This document shows positions 28,746 to 36,707 of a stretch of DNA of 64,000 nucleotides, in pieces. Every line of letters begins with the position of its first letter. Position 1 is the first letter of the stretch. Made by a program: the position numbers and the translations under genes. The DNA is taken from contig NZ_PEBS01000003.1 in the NCBI RefSeq assembly GCF_002869965.1, positions 1 to 64,000 on the forward strand, written 5' to 3'. The stretch comes from Janthinobacterium sp. ROICE36 (GTDB taxonomy: Bacteria; Pseudomonadota; Gammaproteobacteria; Burkholderiales; Burkholderiaceae_D). Under the pieces are notes generated by a model. That model made no database searches. It was not told where the DNA came from and saw only the letters and a list, made by a program, of their open reading frames with translations.

Positions 28746-30044
28746 TCACCTTGCGGGAGAAGAGGGTTGGAAGCGGGCAGGCAGGGGCTGGGGAAATTCC
28801 AGGATGAAGATCGCATAGGCATGCTCGCGCGATACGCAGCGGATGCGCGCTTGCCAGGCGGTGACGATCTGCCGGCACAGTGCCAGGCCGATGCCGCTGC
28901 CGTTATGCACGGGATAGGAATAAAAACGCTCGAAGATCAACGGCAGGCGGTTCTTCGCGATGCCGCAGCCCGTGTCGATGAACAGCAGCCTGGGCACAGG
29001 GCGGGCGCCGTCGATGATGATGCGCACGCGGCCTTTGCCGGCCCGCTGGATGGCTTTCAGCGCATTTCTCAGCAGATTCAGCAGGATCACCACGCACAGT
29101 TCGTCCTGGCCGGCGAACTGGAAGTCGGCGCGCACATCCACCGTGACGCTGGCCCGCTGCAGCTTGCCGGTAAACGGGTAGCGCTTGAGCACGGCGTCCA
29201 CCATCGCCAGCATCGGGAGCGTCTGGCTGGGCTGCAGGTTGCGGTTCACGGCACTGGCGCTCATCAGGAACAAATCGATCATGTGCTGCATGTGGCGCAC
29301 TTCGAACTGGATACGCGACAGGGCATCCTGCAGCGGCGGTATGTCGTCCGCCTGGCCAGCCAGCTGCGGCAGCAGCCGGCGCATGCCCCGCACATTCGCT
29401 TCCACGCTGGTCAGCGGCGTACGCAGTTCGTGCGCCACGGAACCGAGCCCGGCCGCCATGCCCGCCAGCCGTTCCCGTTCCAGCACCTTCCTGCCTACCT
29501 TCACCACGGACAGCGCGGCGATGGTGAACCAGTGCACGGGCAATTGCTGCAGCACTTCACGCTGCAGCAGGTAGGCGCCTTCCCCTTGCAGGATGACGGC
29601 CAGGCAGGCGGCGCCCGTGCCGATCAGGTAGGCGCGGCAGGCCAGTCTCGTGTCGAAATGAAACAGCACCACCAGGCCGATCAGCAGCGACTGGCTCCAG
29701 ATGGACGAGGCATGATTCATCAGAAACATGAAGCTAAAGAAGAAGGGCAGGATGTAGCTGAGCGCGAACAGCAGGTAGCGCGACAGCCAGCGGACCGAGA
29801 AGCGGCGCGCAAACAGGCCGGCCACGCAGATGCCCACGCCTGTCAGGCGCAGGGTCAGGTTTTCATAGGCTTGTGGGAAAAAAAATTGCCACAGCAGATA
29901 GTACAGCGGCATTGCCACCGTGCCCACGACGGCCAGCATGGCGACGCGGCTGGCCAGGTTTTCATGCGGCACGCGTTCATGTAGCAGCGAATGGAGCAGG
30001 CGCCTGCGCCAGTGTGTCCATCCTCCTTGCCATCGCTGCGTCAT
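28746..30044 (-). CDS. jqsS: Membrane sensor histidine kinase of the Jqs quorum-sensing system (LqsS/CqsS-like)
   Basis: The 432-aa protein has about five to six N-terminal membrane spans (residues 35-180), the CqsS/LqsS sensor type. A kinase core follows: H-box SVAHELRTPL with His205, N-box LNLLRNALKAI, G1 DTGCGIA and G2 GSGIGLAL. It lacks the C-terminal receiver found in Vibrio CqsS, so signal should pass directly to JqsR. It diverges from jqsA with 152 nt between the starts. The predicted ligand is the hydroxyketone made by JqsA. Confidence 0.85.
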   Translation of the reverse strand: MTQRWQGGWTHWRRRLLHSLLHERVPHENLASRVAMLAVVGTVAMPLYYLLWQFFFPQAYENLTLRLTGVGICVAGLFARRFSVRWLSRYLLFALSYILPFFFSFMFLMNHASSIWSQSLLIGLVVLFHFDTRLACRAYLIGTGAACLAVILQGEGAYLLQREVLQQLPVHWFTIAALSVVKVGRKVLERERLAGMAAGLGSVAHELRTPLTSVEANVRGMRRLLPQLAGQADDIPPLQDALSRIQFEVRHMQHMIDLFLMSASAVNRNLQPSQTLPMLAMVDAVLKRYPFTGKLQRASVTVDVRADFQFAGQDELCVVILLNLLRNALKAIQRAGKGRVRIIIDGARPVPRLLFIDTGCGIAKNRLPLIFERFYSYPVHNGSGIGLALCRQIVTAWQARIRCVSREHAYAIFILEFPQPLPARFQPSSPAR

Positions 30045-30118
30045 GACTCTACCTTGATCCTCTTCAGAACATGATCATCGCGTAATTTTTCTTGCTTGTA
30101 CGGTTATCTCGCCAGACA

Positions 30119-30132
30119 TTGATATACGTCAA
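30119..30132 (+). promoter_or_regulatory. FNR/Anr-like box in the jqsS-jqsA promoter region
   Basis: TTGATATACGTCAA lies within the longer palindrome CATTGA-N6-TCAATG (30117-30134). It matches the FNR/Anr consensus TTGAT-N4-ATCAA at 9 of 10 positions, and the G-for-A change is common in Anr sites. It is 65 nt before the jqsA ATG and 75 nt before jqsS, so one bound dimer could influence either gene. Confidence 0.5.
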
Positions 30133-30196
30133 TGGATGGGTTGGCAACACGGTCAAGGCTTTAATCCGCAGCCAACCTTACCCCAGGAGAAAACCC

Positions 30197-31444
30197 ATGA
30201 CTATCGCTACCAGCCTGCACGCCCCATCCCTCGACCGTGCCGAACACTGCCTGCCCGACTACATCGTGCGGCGCATGGATGCGCATCACATCACGCGCAT
30301 TGAAAAACTGTTGGGCGGCCAGCATCCCCATGCCTGGCAACCGACCCCCGCCCATGCCATTTTTCTGGCGGGTAATGACTATCTTTCCATCGCCGCCGAG
30401 CCGGCGCTGGTGGCGGCCCAGGTGGCTTCCCTGCAGGCGAATGCGGGCGGCCTGCTGATGTCGGCCGTGTACTTGCAGGAAGGCAGCGAACAGCACCGTC
30501 TGGAAAGCCGGCTGGCCCGCTTCATGGGCTGCGAGGACGGCATCCTGGCGCAGTCCGGCATGGCGGCCAATGTCGGCTTGCTGCAGTGTATCGCCGGCCC
30601 CGGCATCCCCGTCTACCTGGATATGCAAGCCCATGCCTCGCTGTGGGAAGGCGTGCTGTCGGCGCAGGCCCAGGCCGTCGCCTTCTTGCACAACGACATG
30701 GCGCACCTGCGGCGGCAAGTGGAAAAACATGGCCGCGGCGTGATCGTCGTCGATGCCCTGTACAGTACCAACGGCAGCCTGGCGCCGCTGTTGGAACTGC
30801 TGGAGATTGCCGAGCGCAGCGACTGCGTGGTGGTGGTCGACGAGTCCCATTCACTGGGCACGCATGGCCCGCACGGAGCGGGCCTGGTGGAGGCCTTGGG
30901 CCTGGGCCACCGCGTGCATTTCCGCACCGCATCGCTGGCCAAGGCCTTCGCGGGACGGGCCGGCTTCATCAGTTGTTCCAGCCGCTTCAAGGGCTATTTC
31001 TTGTCAGAATCGCGCCCTGCCATCTTCAGCTCTTGCCTATTGGCCCACGAACTGGCATGGCTGGACGCGGCGCTCGATTTCATCATGGCCGCCGACGCGC
31101 GCCGCGCGACCTTGCGGCGCCACACGCTGCAGGTGCGCGAGGGCTTGAGCGCGCTCGGCTACAACGTCAGCGATGGCACGGAGCAGATCGTGGCGCTGGA
31201 AGCGGGCGGCGAACCGGCCACCCTGGCCCTGCGCCAGGCGCTGGAGCGGCAGGGCATTTACGGCGCCATGTTCTGCGCCCCGGCGACGGCGAAGAACCGC
31301 GCCCTCGTGCGCCTTACCCTCAATGCGGGACTCGACGAGGCAGGCATCGCCAGGCTGCTGGCCGCCTGCGCGGCAGTGCGCGCCGAAGCGGGCATGGAAC
31401 ATTGGCCATCGACGCGGCGTCTGCGCAAGCTGGCGCTCGTGTAA
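30197..31444 (+). CDS. jqsA: Alpha-hydroxyketone autoinducer synthase (JqsA; CqsA/LqsA family)
   Basis: This PLP-dependent enzyme condenses an acyl-CoA with an amino acid to form the precursor of a long-chain alpha-hydroxyketone signal. The 415-aa protein matches CqsA/LqsA-type aminotransferases. The PLP Lys249 lies in RTASLAKAFAGRAGF, the Asp-His pair is in VVDESHSLG (D215, H218), and ILAQSGMAANVGLL sits in the expected place. The ATG at 30197 has AGGAGA seven bases upstream; an upstream in-frame ATG at 30092 lies in the promoter region and is unlikely. It sits divergently beside jqsS-jqsR, as expected for this system in Janthinobacterium. Confidence 0.9.
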   Translation: MTIATSLHAPSLDRAEHCLPDYIVRRMDAHHITRIEKLLGGQHPHAWQPTPAHAIFLAGNDYLSIAAEPALVAAQVASLQANAGGLLMSAVYLQEGSEQHRLESRLARFMGCEDGILAQSGMAANVGLLQCIAGPGIPVYLDMQAHASLWEGVLSAQAQAVAFLHNDMAHLRRQVEKHGRGVIVVDALYSTNGSLAPLLELLEIAERSDCVVVVDESHSLGTHGPHGAGLVEALGLGHRVHFRTASLAKAFAGRAGFISCSSRFKGYFLSESRPAIFSSCLLAHELAWLDAALDFIMAADARRATLRRHTLQVREGLSALGYNVSDGTEQIVALEAGGEPATLALRQALERQGIYGAMFCAPATAKNRALVRLTLNAGLDEAGIARLLAACAAVRAEAGMEHWPSTRRLRKLALV

Positions 31445-31466
31445 GCGGCGGCGCGGGCTGGCGGTG

Positions 31467-31916
31467 TCAGCCGGCCAGCCGGCCCAGGATGGCCGATAGC
31501 GCTGCCAGCTGCTCTGCCGGTGCATCCTGCAGCAATTCGCGGCCCACCGCATGCGCGGTGGCGCTGGCATGTTCCAATAATTCCTGGCCGGCGGCAGTCA
31601 GCACGGCATAGCCGACGCGGGCATCGCGTACATCGGCCTGGCGCGCCACCAGGCCGATTTTTTCCAGCGGCATCAAGGAACGCGTGACGCCCGAGGCCGT
31701 CAGCGCCAGGCGTTCTGCCAGGTCGATGCGGCGCAGGCGCGCACCGGGTGCGCGCTGCAGCTGATACAGCAATTGATAGTCGCTGAAGCTCAGGCCATGC
31801 ACATTGCCCAGGGCGCTGTCGAAGCGGCGCACGATGAGTGCCTGGGCGCGCGCCAGGCGCAGGAAAAAGTCCAGCGCGCCATCGCTGTCCGGCGACGGGG
31901 GAGTGTGATCGTTCAT
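31467..31916 (-). CDS. MarR-family transcriptional regulator
   Basis: The 149-aa protein has the MarR winged-helix layout: a long N-terminal helix, then LSFSDYQLLYQLQRAPGARL, the recognition segment RIDLAERLALTASGVTRSLMPLEKIGLV, and the wing with RQADVRDARVGYAVLTAAG. I use the ATG at 31914-31916; an upstream start would overlap the operator-like palindrome. No Cys sensor residues typical of OhrR were seen. It converges with jqsA, and its upstream palindrome recurs before the MFS gene, so it probably represses both itself and that exporter. Confidence 0.9.
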   Translation of the reverse strand: MNDHTPPSPDSDGALDFFLRLARAQALIVRRFDSALGNVHGLSFSDYQLLYQLQRAPGARLRRIDLAERLALTASGVTRSLMPLEKIGLVARQADVRDARVGYAVLTAAGQELLEHASATAHAVGRELLQDAPAEQLAALSAILGRLAG

Positions 31917-31943
31917 GGTTTTCTTTGTGTTGACTGCGCAGTG

Positions 31944-31957
31944 CTTGAGTGCGCAAG
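31944..31957. promoter_or_regulatory. Putative MarR operator upstream of marR
   Basis: CTTGAGTGCGCAAG (CTTG-N6-CAAG) lies 28 nt before the marR start codon. It agrees at 11 of 14 positions with CTTGAGTAGTCAAG at 33648-33661. A TACACT -10-like hexamer borders it on the minus strand. A second, weaker half-site (TTGACTGCGCAG) lies at 31930-31941. Confidence 0.5.
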
Positions 31958-31973
31958 TGTAAAGCAATCCTGC

Positions 31974-32321
31974 TCAATACAGTGGCTGGCCCTGTTCCAG
32001 CCACTGTGCGCAGTGCAGCGCCAGCAGGGCAGCCAGCTCGGCGTCCGCATCGAAGGCGGGATCATCAAGCAGCCTGACGCTGTCGATGATCTCGCAGGAA
32101 AAGGCCGCCGCGCCGTCGCGCCGCCAGTCCGCCTGCAGCAAGGCATTGCGGTGCTTGCCCAGGTTCAGTTCGAAGCGGTGCCGGTTCAGCATGGCGGGCG
32201 CGTTACGGCTGCATTCGAGCAAGGTCCGTCCGCTGGGCAGGTGCCGCAGGGCAATGATGCCCAGCGGCGGCGGCTGTTGCCGGTAGTGTGCTTTCAATGT
32301 TGCCTGTCGTGACTTGTCCAT
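31974..32321 (-). CDS. GIY-YIG-type small nuclease-like protein
   Basis: The 115-aa protein starts at the ATG at 32319-32321 with GGAGAAA upstream; the much longer open frame upstream is a shadow of the MFS gene. It matches a small GIY-YIG family: YRQQPPPLGIIALRHLPSGRTLLECSRN near the N-terminus, then the conserved NRHRFELNLGKHRNALLQADW. The classical GIY/YIG tyrosines are replaced (GIIAL, TLLE), so nuclease activity is uncertain. It lies between the MFS gene and marR on the same strand and may be cotranscribed with them. Confidence 0.7.
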   Translation of the reverse strand: MDKSRQATLKAHYRQQPPPLGIIALRHLPSGRTLLECSRNAPAMLNRHRFELNLGKHRNALLQADWRRDGAAAFSCEIIDSVRLLDDPAFDADAELAALLALHCAQWLEQGQPLY

Positions 32322-32344
32322 CTTGTATTTCTCCAATGGTTCGT

Positions 32345-33601
32345 TCAAAGCGTTTCTGCTCCGGCGATGCGCGGGATGGCGGTGAAGAGTGCCGCTGCCA
32401 CGGCGGCGGCCAGCAGCAGGGCGCCGCCGCCGCAGAACAGCTCGCCCACGCTCAACTGGCGTAGCAGCGCTCCCGTGGCCGCCGCCGACAGCGGTGCCAG
32501 GCCCAGGAAGATGCCCATGAACAGGGCCATGGCCCGGCCCAGCATGGCGGGCGCCACACGCCGCTGTATCCACGTAAAGATGGCGACCTGCAAGTAGCCG
32601 CTCAGCATGCCTGTGACCGCCAGCAGGGCTGCGCCTTGCCAGGCTGTGCTGATTTGTCCCAGCGCCATCAACAGGCAGCCCACCACCGCATCGACGAGCA
32701 GCAGGCTGGCGCCGAAACGCCGGCGCAGCCAGGCGCCGCCCAGGCTTGATGCGAGCATGCCGGCCAGGGTGCCGCCGCCGTGCGCGCCCATCAGCAGTCC
32801 CAGCGCTGCAGCACCGTGCAGGCGTTCGCTGGCCAGCACGGGCAAGGCCACTTGCAGCGGTCCCATGACAAAGAACGCCACCACTGCCCAGTAGGCATAG
32901 CAACTGCGCAAGGGCATGTCGCGCCATACCATGGCCAGGCCCGCCGCCGTGTCGCGCCACATGCCTTGCACCGCCGTCACAGCCAGGGGCCGCAGGCTGA
33001 CTTGGCGCAAGGTCCAGGCGGAGAACAGAAACGTCAGCGCATCGATGGCAAAGGCGGCGGCCAGCGCGGCCATGGGGGTTTGCTGCGCGCCATCGTGAGC
33101 GCCGAGCACCAGCGCCGCCAGCAGGGGGCCGGCCAGCAAGGACAACTGGCGCGCGCCCATCTGCAAGCCATTGGCTTTTTGCAACGATTGCAGCGGCACG
33201 GCCTGCGGCAGAATGGCCGTGCCGGCCGGGATGCCGAAGGCGGACGCGATCCCCAGCGCCAGCGCGGCCGCATACGCCAGCGCCAGGCTGGCCTGGTCCA
33301 GCATCAGCAGCCCGGTCAGCACCAGCAGGATGGCGGCGTTCGCATATTTGCTCAGCAACATCACGCGTCGGGGCGAGTAACGGTCGGCGACGGTGCCGCC
33401 CAACAAGATGAGCACGGCGCGCGGGGCGCCCATCAGGGCCACGGCGATGCCCAGGCTGAGGCTATCGCCGGTCAGGCTCAGTACCAGCCAGGGCAGGGCC
33501 AGCATGCTGAACTGGTCGCCCAGCATGGAGACCAGGCCGCCGCCCAGCAGCCAGCGGAAGTTGCTATTGCGCAGCAAAGGAGTGTCGATAGCGCTTGGCA
33601 T
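32345..33601 (-). CDS. MFS transporter (drug/metabolite efflux type)
   Basis: The 418-aa protein has the twelve hydrophobic segments of the major facilitator superfamily. A Gly-rich LLGGGLVSMLGDQFSMLALPWL start resembles MFS_3/enterobactin-exporter-like proteins. The loop between spans 2 and 3 carries GTVADRYSPRRVML, close to the MFS A-motif. No substrate can be named. The promoter overlaps a MarR-type palindrome, and the marR gene is two genes downstream, which fits a regulated efflux pump. Confidence 0.88.
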   Translation of the reverse strand: MPSAIDTPLLRNSNFRWLLGGGLVSMLGDQFSMLALPWLVLSLTGDSLSLGIAVALMGAPRAVLILLGGTVADRYSPRRVMLLSKYANAAILLVLTGLLMLDQASLALAYAAALALGIASAFGIPAGTAILPQAVPLQSLQKANGLQMGARQLSLLAGPLLAALVLGAHDGAQQTPMAALAAAFAIDALTFLFSAWTLRQVSLRPLAVTAVQGMWRDTAAGLAMVWRDMPLRSCYAYWAVVAFFVMGPLQVALPVLASERLHGAAALGLLMGAHGGGTLAGMLASSLGGAWLRRRFGASLLLVDAVVGCLLMALGQISTAWQGAALLAVTGMLSGYLQVAIFTWIQRRVAPAMLGRAMALFMGIFLGLAPLSAAATGALLRQLSVGELFCGGGALLLAAAVAAALFTAIPRIAGAETL

Positions 33602-33637
33602 GGTCGTCTTGTCCGTGTTTTAAAAATGGCATAATAG

Positions 33638-33667
33638 TTGATATAAGCTTGAGTAGTCAAGTATACT
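33638..33667. promoter_or_regulatory. Divergent MFS / truncated hemoglobin promoters with MarR-type operator
   Basis: Leftward, TTGACT (33655-33660 as AGTCAA) is 18 nt from TATTAT, a good promoter for the MFS gene. Rightward, TTGATA (33638-33643) is 18 nt from TATACT (33662-33667), a good promoter for the hemoglobin gene. The palindrome CTTGAGTAGTCAAG (33648-33661) covers the MFS -35 and the hemoglobin spacer, so one bound repressor would block both. Confidence 0.6.
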
Positions 33668-33734
33668 GCCATTTATTGTGGCAATGGCAGCCAGGGCCGC
33701 GTGGCGCGCCGACGCTTGCGCTATCATGGCGGCC

Positions 33735-34130
33735 ATGACTGATACCATTGCCCCCACCCTGTACGAAACCATCGGCGGCGCCCCCGTGCTGCGCGAAATG
33801 GTCGAGCGTTTTTATGACTTGATGGAACTGGAAACGGAATTTGCCGGCATCCGCGTCATGCATCCGCCATCCACGGACGGTTCGCGCGACAAGCTGTATT
33901 TCTTCCTGACGGGCTGGATGGGCGGGCCGGATTTGTATATCGAGAAATTCGGCCACCCGCGCCTGCGCGCCCGCCACTTGCCCTATGCCATCGGCACCAG
34001 TGAGCGCGACCAGTGGTTGCGCGCCATGGCCTGGGCCATGGAAGACACGGGCATCGAAGAGTCCCTGCGCGTGCGCCTGATGGAATCGTTCTATCAGACA
34101 GCCGACTGGATGCGCAACAAACCTGACTGA
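33735..34130 (+). CDS. Group II truncated hemoglobin
   Basis: This small heme protein of the trHbO type is tied to oxygen, NO or peroxide chemistry. The 131-aa protein (ATG at 33735; an ATG at 33726 would add three residues) starts TLYETIGGAPVLREMVERFY. The proximal His is in RARHLPYAIG, followed by SERDQWLRAM with the Trp typical of group II. It is divergent from the MFS gene with overlapping promoters, and it runs into rmuC 4 nt later. Confidence 0.92.
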   Translation: MTDTIAPTLYETIGGAPVLREMVERFYDLMELETEFAGIRVMHPPSTDGSRDKLYFFLTGWMGGPDLYIEKFGHPRLRARHLPYAIGTSERDQWLRAMAWAMEDTGIEESLRVRLMESFYQTADWMRNKPD

Positions 34131-34134
34131 TCCC

Positions 34135-35523
34135 ATGAGCCCAATCGAGTTTTACAGCCTGCTGGGCGCCGCTGCCGTCGCCATCGTCCTGTTGATCTTG
34201 CTGCTGTTGCGTCCGCGTGGCGCTGCCGGCGATGGCGCCACCACGCTGGCGCTGGTGCAGCAGCACCAGCAGCAAAGCCTGGAACGCATCGACCGCGTCG
34301 AACGCGAAGTGCGGCTGCAGTTGCAGGCGTCGGCGCAGGCGACGCGGCAGGACCTGGCCGCCGGCCTGGCGCAATTCCAGGCGGCAACCCTGCAACAGCT
34401 CGACAGCCTGCGCACGCAAATGCAGGCGCAGGGGAAAGTCGGGCGCGAAGAACAGGCGCAAAGCCTGGCGCGCTTTGCCGACAGCACGAATCAAACCCTG
34501 GCCCAGCTGACGGAATCGAATGCGCAGCGCATGCTGGAAGTGCGCGCCACGCTGGAAAACAAGATCCGCGACTTGCAGGCCGACAATGGCGCGCGCCTGG
34601 AAGAGATGCGCAAGACGGTCGATGAGAAACTCCATGCGACGCTGGAGACGCGGCTTTCCGCCTCGTTCCAGCAAGTGTCGGAGCGGCTGGAAAAAGTCCA
34701 CCAGGGCCTGGGCGAGATGCAACAGCTGGCGCTGGGCGTGGGCGACCTGAAGCGGGTACTTACCAACGTCAAGACACGGGGAACGTGGGGCGAAGTGCAG
34801 CTGGAAATGCTGCTGGAGCAGGTACTCACGGTCGACCAGTACGCAAAGAACGTGGAAACGGTGCCGAGCAGCGGCGCACGCGTGGAATTCGCCCTGAAAC
34901 TGCCGGGCCTCTCCGACGGCGGGCCGCCCGTGTGGATGCCTATCGATGCAAAGTTTCCCAAGGAACAGTACGAACGCCTGGTCGAAGCGGCCGAGCGGGC
35001 CGATGCGGACGGCGTGTCCCTGGCTGGCCGCGAGCTGGAGCGTGCCGTGCGGGGCGAGGCGAAAACCATCGCCGAGAAATACCTGGCGCCGCCGCAGACC
35101 ACGGACTTCGCCATTTTGTTCCTGCCCACGGAGGGCTTGTATGCGGAAGTGCTGCGCCGCCCGGGACTGGCTGACGAATTGCAGCGCGTGCACAGGGTCA
35201 GCATCGCCGGACCATCCACCCTGACGGCCTTGCTCAACAGCTTGCAGATGGGTTTCCGCACCTTGGCGCTGGAAAAGCGTTCGTCGGAAGTATGGCAGGT
35301 GCTGGGCGCCGTCAAGACGGAGTTCGGCAAGTTCGGCGATGTGCTGTCGCAAACCCGGCTGACCCTGGAAAAGGCGGCGAAGAATATCGAAAGCGCGGAA
35401 GTGCGCAGCCGGCAGATGGCGCGCAAATTGAAATCCGTGGAAGCCTTGCCGGGCGAAGCGGCCGCCTTGCTGCTGGGAACGGCAGATGCTGGCTTGCCAG
35501 GCGAAGCGGGCGACGGCGAGTAG
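34135..35523 (+). CDS. rmuC: DNA recombination protein RmuC
   Basis: RmuC proteins limit inversions at short repeats and carry a nuclease-like fold. The 462-aa protein has an N-terminal membrane anchor (FYSLLGAAAVAIVLLILLLLR) and a long Gln/Ala/Glu-rich coiled coil (residues 40-200). The conserved core follows, with RGTWGEVQLEMLLEQVLT, WMPIDAKFPKEQYERL and AILFLPTEGLYAEVL. The gene is probably cotranscribed with the hemoglobin gene because only 4 nt separate them. Confidence 0.93.
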   Translation: MSPIEFYSLLGAAAVAIVLLILLLLRPRGAAGDGATTLALVQQHQQQSLERIDRVEREVRLQLQASAQATRQDLAAGLAQFQAATLQQLDSLRTQMQAQGKVGREEQAQSLARFADSTNQTLAQLTESNAQRMLEVRATLENKIRDLQADNGARLEEMRKTVDEKLHATLETRLSASFQQVSERLEKVHQGLGEMQQLALGVGDLKRVLTNVKTRGTWGEVQLEMLLEQVLTVDQYAKNVETVPSSGARVEFALKLPGLSDGGPPVWMPIDAKFPKEQYERLVEAAERADADGVSLAGRELERAVRGEAKTIAEKYLAPPQTTDFAILFLPTEGLYAEVLRRPGLADELQRVHRVSIAGPSTLTALLNSLQMGFRTLALEKRSSEVWQVLGAVKTEFGKFGDVLSQTRLTLEKAAKNIESAEVRSRQMARKLKSVEALPGEAAALLLGTADAGLPGEAGDGE

Positions 35524-35532
35524 GATTGTCGT

Positions 35533-36450
35533 TCAGGCCGCTGGCGCTTGCCTGCGGCGCAGCGAGGCAAAGGCGACCAGCGCCAGTCCCGCCATCAGCA
35601 TGGCCCAGGTCTGTGGCTCGGGCACGGCCGGCAGAACACTTATATCGGTGGGGGGCAAGGTTGGCAGGATCACGGTGGGCGGCACGATGATGCTGCTGCC
35701 CTTGTCCGGCCGCAGGCTTCCACCGCCGCCACCTCCTCCTCCGCCGCCCATGCCGGCTGGCGGCGCGCTGCCGCCAGCGATACGTACATAATCGAAGGGC
35801 AGGAAGGGCATGCTGGCCACGGCCGGCGGTATGACGCCGCCCGTGAAGGAACCGCCGCGCAAGGCGTCGGGATTGTCGATCAGGGGCACGCCTGCCGCTT
35901 CCGGGGCGGCGGGCGCGGCGGCAACGGGTGCGGCGCCGCCAGGAGCTGCACCGCCTGCCGCCGGCGGCGCCGACGCGGGCGCCTGCGTGATGCGGCTGAC
36001 ATTGCGGCAGATCGTCGGCACGAGAATACATTGTCCCTGCACGCAATACACGAGTCCCCGTTCCTGCATCTGCTCGCTCCAACCTGCACGCGTGACATTG
36101 CGGCACACGCGGCCCGGGCCGAAATGCATGTCGCTGATGCGCGTGTTGTAATTGCCTTTGCCGCGGATGGCGTCGCGGCTGATCACGACGATTTCATCAT
36201 ACTGGCGCGCGCGCATGCGCGCCTTCAACTCTTCGCGCACTTGCGGCGCGATGTCCGTGTACCTGTCCACGGCGGCCACCACATCGCCCATGAACGGGTC
36301 GACGCCGGGGCGGTTCCAGTTGCAGTGTTCCAGTACGTCAGCCCGTGGAGCCCCTTTGGCATAGGCGGGCAGCGGCGCCAGTGACAGCATGCCAAGCAGG
36401 CAAGCCGCTCCTAGCATGCCGGCGCCCGCGATCCATGAACGGTGTCTCAT
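35533..36450 (-). CDS. MHFG-family PEP-CTERM protein
   Basis: The 305-aa exported protein has a signal peptide (about residues 1-31, ending PAYA). Its middle carries ISDMHFGPGRVCRNVTRAGW, the signature of the MHFG family. A low-complexity Ala/Pro/Gly region with ten consecutive Gly follows. The end is a PEP-CTERM sorting signal: VPEPQTWAMLMAGLALVAFA and then RRR. The exosortase should cut there and attach the protein to the cell surface or to exopolysaccharide. Its Cys residues (CRNVT, CVQGQC, CRNVS) may form disulfides. No exosortase gene is in the window. It converges with rmuC. Confidence 0.88.
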   Translation of the reverse strand: MRHRSWIAGAGMLGAACLLGMLSLAPLPAYAKGAPRADVLEHCNWNRPGVDPFMGDVVAAVDRYTDIAPQVREELKARMRARQYDEIVVISRDAIRGKGNYNTRISDMHFGPGRVCRNVTRAGWSEQMQERGLVYCVQGQCILVPTICRNVSRITQAPASAPPAAGGAAPGGAAPVAAAPAAPEAAGVPLIDNPDALRGGSFTGGVIPPAVASMPFLPFDYVRIAGGSAPPAGMGGGGGGGGGGSLRPDKGSSIIVPPTVILPTLPPTDISVLPAVPEPQTWAMLMAGLALVAFASLRRRQAPAA

Positions 36451-36707
36451 TATTACTTTCCTCGTGAAAACAATATCAAAATTGAACTTTTTGTATGAGT
36501 TCGAATGTTATCACCGAAGAAACTTCAATATCAACTAATAAATAAAATTATTACAATTAGTGTTGTGTTTATTGATTTGTTTTAATGGGAAATGATTAAT
36601 ATTTCTATCTCGATAAGTGAACATTTGCCGCGCCGGGGAATTGATTGCAATGGGGGAAATGCAAACGGCCCGCGCAAGGCGGGCCGTTGAGGGGGAGGAC
36701 GGGGGGC
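36451..36707. other. AT-rich intergenic region before the PEP-CTERM gene
   Basis: About 257 nt that is AT-rich at 36470-36620 and must hold the PEP-CTERM gene promoter (transcribed leftward). The right end holds the MobA-MoeA terminator. No gene is seen. Confidence 0.5.
36664..36688 (-). terminator. Terminator hairpin downstream of mobA-moeA
   Basis: AACGGCCCGC (36664-36673) pairs perfectly with GCGGGCCGTT (36679-36688) around GCAAG. Reading leftward it is followed by TTTGCATTTCC, a weak U-tract. It begins about 20 nt after the stop codon. Confidence 0.7.
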
